Made by a program: the position numbers and the translations under genes | Part shown: positions 57,246 to 64,000 of the stretch, piece after piece | How positions within the stretch are numbered: the stretch's first letter is position 1 | Layout: every line of letters starts with the position of its first letter | Assembly (NCBI GenBank): GCA_029876055.1 | Contig: CM056877.1 | Span: 2,294,001-2,358,000 of the forward strand | DNA from: Madurella fahalii | Lineage: Eukaryota > Ascomycota > Sordariomycetes > Sordariales | Length of the DNA: 64,000 nt | Direction: 5' to 3' | The notes under the pieces: model-generated | What the model was told of the DNA's origin: nothing | The model's database searches: none | Seen by the model: only the letters and a program-made list of their open reading frames with translations

Positions 57246-58260
57246 GGCGACGACTCTGGCAGCCCTGCAGCCTTCACCAAGCTAGAAATTTCAAAAGGCG
57301 TCTAGCGCGGAGAAGTGCGAAGTTTTCCGATCGTCTAGTCGTGAAAAGAGCGTAGTCCCGGTGGTACGGAGCGATAGTGGTGCGGATATCCGACGTTGGT
57401 GTTGAGCCTTGACAGTGGAAGTCGAAACATGCGCCGGCCGAATGACGACTGCGGCAGCTGCGGCGGCGGCTATGACAGTGCCAAGACGCCCTCCGCCCGA
57501 CCTCTGCCGCCCCCAAAGAAAAAACAAGCCTGAGGCTGCAAGAACCACAAGGATGGCCCAGATGGCTGGGCATGTCTTGGCACGTGATGCAGTACGTACG
57601 TGTACATTTTAGGTAATGGGCGGGATGAGGGAAGCACCTATTCCCCGTACCCTGCGCCTGACTGCATCACATGTCCCACCGGGTCAGGCACCGGATGTTC
57701 AGGGGGAAGTGACAAGTATGGGGTGTGTAAACAGGGCCAAATCATCATCAGGCGGGCAACTACGCATTCGCAGGTGTCTCTTGGGATGCGGGCGACTGCG
57801 AGGCTGCCTCTTGCTGTATGCTTAGTTGCTGCGCCGGCACCGGTCTTCCGGAAAGCCAATCAAACGACAGCAGCCCAAAAAGGAGTGCCTAACGGGAACA
57901 ACCGACATGTCACAGGGGTCCTGGCTAGGCCCGGATGAGCCAAGTCCCTCTGAAACCCACAGGGTCTGTAACGTCAATCGCCGTCCATTCTTCTTGCCTC
58001 TTCTTGCCTCTTTGCCTCCTCGTCTTCTCGTCTTCTCGTCTTCTCGTCTTCTCGTCTTCTCGTCTGCTGCCTTCCCGCCCTCAGTATGAAGCTATCATTT
58101 TGCGTTTTCGGTTAACCTCTATTCCCTTCCGTGCATTTTGCGCACGAATATCGCGACATCGCTCGCACACCCATTCGGCCCATCGCCGGGATGCTTCGCG
58201 GAGGCTGAAGCCCGTCATCGCTATCGCCTCCGTTATCGCTGCCCCCAGAGCTAAGCAACC
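57246..58260. other. Divergent promoter, TMS1 / MFS transporter
   Basis: About 1 kb between divergent genes. It contains a tandem CGTCTTCT repeat (58021-58060) in the probable 5' UTR or promoter of the transporter. No gene was seen. Confidence 0.6.
58021..58060 (+). repeat. 8-bp tandem repeat CGTCTTCT x5
   Basis: Five perfect tandem copies of CGTCTTCT, then a partial copy. It lies about 200 bp upstream of the MFS transporter ATG in pyrimidine-rich sequence and is likely length-variable. Confidence 0.9.
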
Positions 58261-60134
58261 ATGAGGGACCGACAGCTGCATCGCGCTCGCATTGCGTCGA
58301 GTGTAGCCGCCACGCTTATCTCCCTAGCATGCGGCACCAATGTACGTCTTCTATGGTGACAGGTGTTGCTTCTATGCAACACGCAAAAGGGCGGCTAACC
58401 CCTCGGCTAACTGTGTCGCTCTCTGCAGTATGTTTATTCGGCGTGGGCTCCCCAGTTTGCCGATAAGCTGCACCTCACCACGACCGAGAGCAATGTGATC
58501 GGCCTGGCGGGCAACCTGGGCATGTATTCGATGGGTGTCCCAATTGGATTGTTCGTCGACCACCGCGGTCCCCGTCCGGCCGTCATCGCCGGCTCCCTGT
58601 GCCTCGGCCTTGGTTATTTCCCCTTCCGCGCCGCCTACGAGACCGGCTCCGGCTCGCTACCGGTATTGTGCGTCCTGGCGTATCTTACCGGCTTGGGCGG
58701 TTGCATGGCCTTCGCGGCGGCAGTCAAGACCTCGGCCCTGAACTGGCCCCGCCACCGTGGCACCGCGACGGCATTTCCTCTGGCCGCCTTCGGCCTCAGC
58801 GCCTTCTTTTTCTCCGTCTTTGGCGGCGCGTTGTTTCCCGGAAATACAGGCGCATTCCTCACCGTTCTGGCCGTCGGCACTTTCTGTCTGACTTTCTTTG
58901 GCTTCTTCTTCCTCAAGGTCTATCCGCATCCGGCGTACCACAGTGTCCCGACCGGCAATTCTGGCATGTCCGACTCGCAGCAGTTGCGGCGCACCTTGTC
59001 GGAGGAGGCTAAACCCCCTCGCCGTAATGGGGGGCGTGGCTCTCCAGACGCAGAACCCGGTACGTCGCCCACCACCTACACGACTCCCGAGGCCGGGTCT
59101 TCCCAGGACGCCATTACCCCTGCGCGCGACCAGACAGATGTCGAAGCTGCCCGTCCCACTTCTATGGCTCCCCTACATAGCGTGGATGCTACAACCCTAG
59201 AAGAGGTTGACGAGACCTCATCTCTCATGTCCAAGTCGTCGTCGTCACCCTCGCTACCCGGCGATGTCTACGTGCAGAACAATATTGATAAGGATCGCTC
59301 GCATCGTCTAGATATCCGTGGTATGCGTCTGCTCAAAAACATCGACTTTTGGCAGCTGTTCGTCATCATGGGCATCCTGTCTGGCATCGGGTTGATGACT
59401 ATCAAGTAGGTTCCCTTGGCTGCTTGGGCCGAAAAGTCGGCTAACCTTCCCTGTGCAGCAATATTGGGCATAATGTTAACGCCATCTGGCATCGCTACGA
59501 TCCCTCTGCCGACGAGGCTTTCCTCGTCAAACGGCAGCAGATGCACGTTTCCATTCTGTCCGTCGGCAGCTTTATCGGCAGGTTGCTGAGCGGTGAGAAC
59601 CTCCGGTCCCCCAACTTGCGGGGCATTTTGTGCTGACCAAGCCCACCTCTAGGCGTCGGATCCGACTTCCTCGTCAAGAAGTTCCATGCTAGCCGTGTCT
59701 GGTGTCTCGTCATTGCCAGCTTCATCTTTTCGGTTGCCCAACTTTGCGCGCTCAACATCACCAGTCCAAGCCTGATGGGCTTTGTGTCGGGCTTATCCGG
59801 TCTCGGCTACGGCTTCCTCTTCGGCGTCTTCCCTTCGATCGTAGCAGAGACGTTTGGAATCAAGGGCCTGAGCCAGAATTGGGGATTCATGACGCTCGCC
59901 CCCGTCGTCTCGGGCAACATTTTCAATCTATTCTATGGCGTCGTCTTCGACAGCCACAGTGTTGTTCGTGACAACGGCGATCGGTATTGTCCCGATGGGA
60001 TCGACTGCTACAAGAATGCGTACTTTGCCACACTGGCCGCCTGCGGTTTGGGGCTCGTCGTGACCTTGTCGACAATCCGTCACCAGCATCTGCAGCGCTT
60101 GCGGGAGGAGGGAAAGGGGTCGGCCGAAGATTAG
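58261..60134 (+). CDS. MFS transporter, Nodulin-like/Mch1 type
   Basis: Membrane carrier of the major facilitator superfamily. Exons 58261-58341, 58429-59405, 59459-59592 and 59653-60134 (introns 87, 53 and 60 nt) give 557 aa with about twelve hydrophobic helices in two halves. Helix 1 is split by intron 1 (ISLACGTN-YVYSAWAPQFADKL). The second motif GNLGMYSMGVPIGLFVDHRGPRPAVIAG matches the Nodulin-like/monocarboxylate-transporter-homologue branch. A long cytosolic loop (about residues 210-310) between the halves is Ser/Thr/Pro-rich and contains DETSSLMSKSSSSPSLPGD, probably phosphorylated; a vacuolar dileucine-type role is speculative. The second half begins IDFWQLFVIMGILSGIGLMT. The substrate is unknown. 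Confidence 0.9.
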
Positions 60135-60779
60135 GAAACCGGTTCGGATGATTCTTCTATCTAGGGCATCGGGGAATTGGTTCCAGAAGCTCGGATGCTT
60201 TCATCTGCAGAGGAAGAGAAACTGCGACGATGGTTATTGCGGAGACGTGCGTGGACGACGGGTGGGTTAGAATAGCGATAGACGTTGGCATGGAGGCGTT
60301 TGGCAGCGTTAGTACTGCACTAGGGATTGGCGTTTCGGACAACTAGACAGCGCCTGGCGGCAAGAGACCCGGAGACGGTTTTGGAATACAGCGGGATTCT
60401 TTGGCAGATCGTACATATAGCGTTAGAGCACATATCAGCCAATCCATACCATTCGGCCAAGATCCGGAAAGGTTGGCTGTTGACCTGATATGTCTAACCA
60501 CATTCTTTTCCCGCTTTCGTTCATCTTTTACTTTTGTCCATTTCCATTTCCCTGCCCTTGAAGCATGTGCAGGCTAGCATCGAGGTCAGAACCTTGATGG
60601 TTGGTTGCAAGGGAAAGGGGTAGGAAGTTCTTATCAAGACCCTAACCCTTATCTAATCCACCTACCCTTCATCCCAATCGCCATTCCCGGGTCCTTCCTC
60701 TCGATACAGCGACCTCGCGACCGACATCATCCAGGAAGCGCGGCAGTGTGACAACAGGCAGACGGCCTGCGCCGCAACC
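60135..60779. other. MFS 3' flank and AP-2 sigma promoter
   Basis: About 640 bp without a gene. A telomere-like ACCCTAACCCT occurs at 60637-60647, about 135 bp before the AP-2 sigma start codon. Confidence 0.55.
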
Positions 60780-61368
60780 ATGCTGTCCTTTATCCTCATC
60801 CAGAACCGGCAGTACGCATATTCCCCCAGTGTCCCTCGGTTTCCAATCGCTCGTACGCTGACTGGCTTGCGCTCTCGTGTCTCAGGGGCAAAACCCGCCT
60901 GGCCAAGTGGTACGTCCCGTACAGCGACGACGAGAAGATCAAGCTCAAAGGCGAAGTTTGTTTCCCCCCGGCCTCCTTACCAAGGCTCCTTTTGTCCTAA
61001 CAACTCTCCGTTACTGCCTTTTCCCCCCAAAAAAATAGGTCCACCGCCTCGTAGCCCCCCGCGATCAAAAATACCAGTCCAATTTCGTCGAGTTCCGCAA
61101 CCACAAGATCGTCTACCGGCGGTACGCCGGCCTGTTCTTTTGCGCGTGCGTCGACACCAACGACAACGAGCTCGCCTACCTCGAGGCCATCCACTTCTTT
61201 GTCGAGGTGCTCGACGCCTTCTTCGGCAACGTGTGCGAGCTGGACCTGGTCTTCAACTTCTACAAGGTGTACGCCATCCTGGACGAGGTCTTCCTCGCGG
61301 GCGAGATCGAGGAGACGAGCAAGCAGGTTGTCTTGACGAGGCTGGAGCATTTGGATAAGTTGGAGTGA
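60780..61368 (+). CDS. APS2: AP-2 clathrin adaptor complex, sigma subunit
   Basis: Small subunit of the plasma-membrane AP-2 adaptor, contributing to the dileucine cargo site in endocytosis. Exons 60780-60811, 60886-60955 and 61039-61368 (introns 74 and 83 nt) give 143 aa, the expected size. Spliced sequence begins MLSFILIQNRQGKTRLAKWY and continues VPYSDDEKIKLKGEVHRLV. The core AP-small motif reads NHKIVYRRYAGLFFCACVDT, then LAYLEAIHFFVEVLDAFFGN and VCELDLVFNFYKVYAILDEV. The residues RDQKYQSNFVEF distinguish AP-2 sigma from AP-1 sigma. The first exon is only 32 nt and the second 70 nt. The match is strong throughout. Confidence 0.97.
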
Positions 61369-62368
61369 GTGACCGAAAGGGGGGATGATAATGTTGCCAT
61401 GGGATTTGGTTAGGGGAAGAGGGATATATCATGAGGGGTTGGGAAGGAGGCGGGGATATCTCATGTCCGTGGCCTGGGAGGGGGGTATAGATTATATTCC
61501 TGCCGAGAAAGGAGCGCTTCTCTCTGCCCCCCCAATTGCGATCCAAGCGGCCGGGGTACCGTGGGGATCTGGAACAGCGCACCGGTTCTCATGCTCTGTT
61601 GGGGAGGTTGGTGGCTCAGAAGTCGCGACCCGCCCTGATTTGGTCTATCTCCAAGACCTTGGTAGACGGGCCAGGGGTAGTGGATGGGATAACGGCCGCA
61701 CAGAACGACCTAGAAGCCAAAGAACTAGAAGGATTGAGCTTCAGCGGGATGAGAGGCCAGGCTTTGTGGACTAAAGGAACATGGTTTCAAACGGAATCCG
61801 GAGAGGGAGGCTACGAGATGGGTCCCCTAACTGTTATTAACTATGAAGGACGGCGGACCACAACGGGACGAGAATATACCCGAGTAGGAAGGATCAGTCG
61901 CTTGTTACGGATCTCAAGTCAGAAGACAGTTGCGTATTTGCTGTAGGTGGCCGAGACGAAGAGACTAGCTACAGTACAATATCTACCACACATCTGACAA
62001 AATGAAAAAGGCCATGGCAAGCGTCCAACATACCAGCTACCTCTGACCAGAAAATCCGCCGGATGCCCATCCTCGGCAGACTATCGCCACGGAATGCACT
62101 TTGTTTCATCTCCGGTAGATCGAGTGCCGCGCTTTGAGCTCCTCTCCGCCAAGGAGGCGACTCTTTGATGTCAAAGCATCGAATAAATAAAAGGCCACGG
62201 ACAAGACCATGGGCGCCGCGCTCATGATCACAACCCACGCCTGCCGCGGCGTATTGGCGCCATCGCCCTTCAGGTCCAAGAAAAAAAGAAAAAAGAAAAA
62301 GAAAGGAGCAGCGGGCTCGTAAATCGATACCTGTGTCTAGAATTAAGCCAGGGTTTATTGGCCGGCCT
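61369..62368. other. Convergent intergenic region AP-2 sigma / zinc-knuckle gene
   Basis: About 1 kb of shared 3' flank with an A/G-rich simple tract at 62278-62308. No gene was seen; the open frames are shadows of the neighbouring frames or lack character. Confidence 0.5.
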
Positions 62369-64000
62369 CTACAAAATAGAGGCTGGTCCCTTGACCATCT
62401 CACAGGTCTCGTCGTCAAGAGCCACCCGGCTGAGCTCCTGAGAAAGGCAAGCCGATTCCTTGATAACCTCATCGGGTTCGACGCCGAAGATCGATTGGCC
62501 AAGCATTCGGCAAGAAGAAGGTTCTTCAGCCACTGTGGGCAGCGCCCCAACCTCCATTGCAGTGCGCTCGACGAGCCGAGAAAGTTGGATTTCTCCTTCT
62601 GCTTCTGACTTGGTTTCATTGAGAGTGGAATGCTCGACCTTCGAGAGACTTCCCGCGGGGACCTCTTCAGTCTCTATTTCATGGGTAATAATTGAATCTT
62701 CCTGCGTGACGCCTCTGGACAAGGTTCCTGTCATGACAGCGACCGGAATAGGTGAGGGCTCCATCCTGCCAATGCCCGCCTCACTGAGGGAAGACCTGTC
62801 ATTGTGGACGCGCGCCGTTTCAACCATCGAGTTTTCCTCCTCAACAACGCCTGCCGCAGCTGTAGCAGGCTCTACATCAGTCATCGCCGCATCTCCGTCG
62901 TTTGCCATGTCTTTCAACTGACGGGTACGGTCGGTAAGCGCCATATCTATGTTAACAGCACCGTTTCCTTGGGTAATACGTGTCCAAGGCTGCTCTCGCT
63001 CCTTAATAGCCGTGTCCTGAGCCGGCGTCTCACACTTGATTATCCCCTCGGTGTCGGGCCCGCACTCGGTGGGAAGGTCAAAGAAGTCTGATGGACGAGC
63101 CCGGCTTGGCTTGTCGCGCCTAAACCAGATTCTCTCTTCTGCGCCCTTGAAAAACTTAAAGATAGGGCCGGGGCAAGGGATCTCGATCCCGTTGAGAAGC
63201 AGCAGCAACTCGGGTGTCGTACTCTCATGCTTGATCATTTTGTCGAGGGCGTCCTTAAAGCCGTCGATCTCACTGGCAGGCTCAACCCTCTTCTCCTGGA
63301 CCGGCAAGTCTGGCACATCGATGTCCATCTTTTCTCCATCAGACGAGCGGGTGATGAGTGCGGAAAGAGGAGTTGCCGGCACATCGTAGTAGGATAGTCG
63401 CCCTTCCCCTACGTCCTTGATCTCGATGACCAGATCCTCAGCGAAGGTCACCTTGCGCGCCTTTTTCATTGCACGCTTGTCGCTTTGAAGATGTATCGCT
63501 CTGGGCGGTGCGGCTTCCTCAGGAGACACTGCACGCAAGTGTTTGCGATTGCTGCGATGCTCTTGAGGGGGCGACGGCCGGTGGATCCTCGGATTTTCCT
63601 CAAGGTGTGACTCTTCCTTATGGCGCTTGCTGTCACTATGTCGCGACGGAGGAGACAGAGACCGGTGAATTGCTGGCTCGTACTCGGGGCGGAACATGCC
63701 CTTACGACCTTTGCCGTCGGTATTCCACAGAGGTGACCGGGAACGACGTCTTCCATGGGGCGACTCGTCAAAGCGGGACGATCGATCATTCCGGAAGCAT
63801 GACGGACGGCTGTTGTCAAAGTCTCTTCCATAATCCCCCCGGTGGTTCTTACGGTTCTGAGAATTCCTCTCTGCATTGCGACGCCTTCGTTGTGTCAAGG
63901 ATTTGGGATCCCTATTATCAGGGCACAGGATATAGAGGTGATCGCCGACCTTCTTACAAATCCTGCATACGTAGTTCTCGTCCGGTTTTTGATCAAAGTC
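62369..64000 (-). CDS. Zinc-knuckle protein, 5' end beyond the window (partial)
   Basis: The open frame runs to the last base of the window, so the start is missing; 543 residues are visible, ending at a TAG at 62369. Near the right edge the sequence YVCRICKKVGDHLYILCP has the pattern C-x2-C-x5-H-x4-C, a zinc knuckle like those in fungal RNA-associated proteins with VPGDH-type spacing. A long Arg/Ser-rich region follows (for example RRRRNAERN and GRRRSRSPLW), resembling splicing or RNA-processing factors, with KKARKVTF as a possible nuclear signal. The C-terminal half is acidic, Thr/Glu-rich and probably disordered. A nuclear RNA-related role is inference only. More exons may lie upstream, and a C-terminal intron cannot be excluded. 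Confidence 0.75.
   Translation of the reverse strand, partial: DFDQKPDENYVCRICKKVGDHLYILCPDNRDPKSLTQRRRRNAERNSQNRKNHRGDYGRDFDNSRPSCFRNDRSSRFDESPHGRRRSRSPLWNTDGKGRKGMFRPEYEPAIHRSLSPPSRHSDSKRHKEESHLEENPRIHRPSPPQEHRSNRKHLRAVSPEEAAPPRAIHLQSDKRAMKKARKVTFAEDLVIEIKDVGEGRLSYYDVPATPLSALITRSSDGEKMDIDVPDLPVQEKRVEPASEIDGFKDALDKMIKHESTTPELLLLLNGIEIPCPGPIFKFFKGAEERIWFRRDKPSRARPSDFFDLPTECGPDTEGIIKCETPAQDTAIKEREQPWTRITQGNGAVNIDMALTDRTRQLKDMANDGDAAMTDVEPATAAAGVVEEENSMVETARVHNDRSSLSEAGIGRMEPSPIPVAVMTGTLSRGVTQEDSIITHEIETEEVPAGSLSKVEHSTLNETKSEAEGEIQLSRLVERTAMEVGALPTVAEEPSSCRMLGQSIFGVEPDEVIKESACLSQELSRVALDDETCEMVKGPASIL

Noticed and set aside
1..64000. Secondary-metabolite cluster, transposon, CRISPR or prophage content
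   Set aside because: No polyketide synthase, NRPS, terpene cyclase, transposase, reverse transcriptase, integrase or direct-repeat array could be read; the gene content is housekeeping.

Overview
This window looks like nuclear DNA of a filamentous ascomycete, most likely a sordariomycete of the Sordariales (the Chaetomiaceae are plausible but unproven). The signs are GC-rich coding sequence, many 48-90 nt introns with GTRNGT-type donors and CTRAC/CTAAT branch sites, single-copy eukaryotic housekeeping genes, long intergenic regions, and a tRNA-Leu with a short intron beside the anticodon. I see no operons, plasmid, prophage, CRISPR array, intact transposon or secondary-metabolite cluster. Gene models below are hand-spliced; the exon lengths of every complete multi-exon model add up to a whole number of codons. 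I ran no database search.

Layout, left to right. 1-5.1 kb is gene-poor and holds one convincing tiny gene, a 40-residue cysteine-rich peptide. 5.2-9.4 kb carries, on the minus strand, the exocyst subunit EXO70 and a class-III aminotransferase. 9.4-13.7 kb is a desert ending in the MCM3 promoter. 13.7-24 kb holds MCM3 (+), a MAK32-like PfkB protein (-), cyclase-associated protein (+) and a carnitine acetyltransferase (-). 24.9 kb has tRNA-Leu. 25.5-31.1 kb has the SWIRM/ZZ/SANT chromatin-remodelling subunit (-), ETF-alpha (+) and adrenodoxin reductase ARH1 (-). 31.9-43.7 kb has an unknown four-helix membrane protein (+), the mismatch repair protein PMS1 (-) and the GPI inositol deacylase BST1 (+). 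45.3-52.0 kb has the monopolin-like subunit CSM1/Pcs1 (-), the AAA extractase MSP1 (+) and cystathionine beta-lyase (+). 52.0-55.6 kb is a second desert. 55.7-64 kb has a SERINC/TMS1 protein (-), an MFS transporter (+), the AP-2 sigma subunit (+) and a partial zinc-knuckle protein (-) that runs off the right edge.

Functional threads: three cell-cycle or DNA genes (MCM3, PMS1, CSM1) carry clustered MCB-like ACGCGT/ACGCGA elements about 100-160 bp upstream. Two fatty-acid/acetyl-unit genes (carnitine acetyltransferase and ETF-alpha) carry CCTCGG elements of the FarA/FarB type. Several products act in or on mitochondria (ETF-alpha, ARH1, MSP1, one form of carnitine acetyltransferase), and several act in membrane traffic (EXO70, AP-2 sigma, BST1). 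The most novel-looking item is the 40-residue Cys-rich peptide gene. Nothing else I can read amounts to an obviously undescribed multi-gene system.
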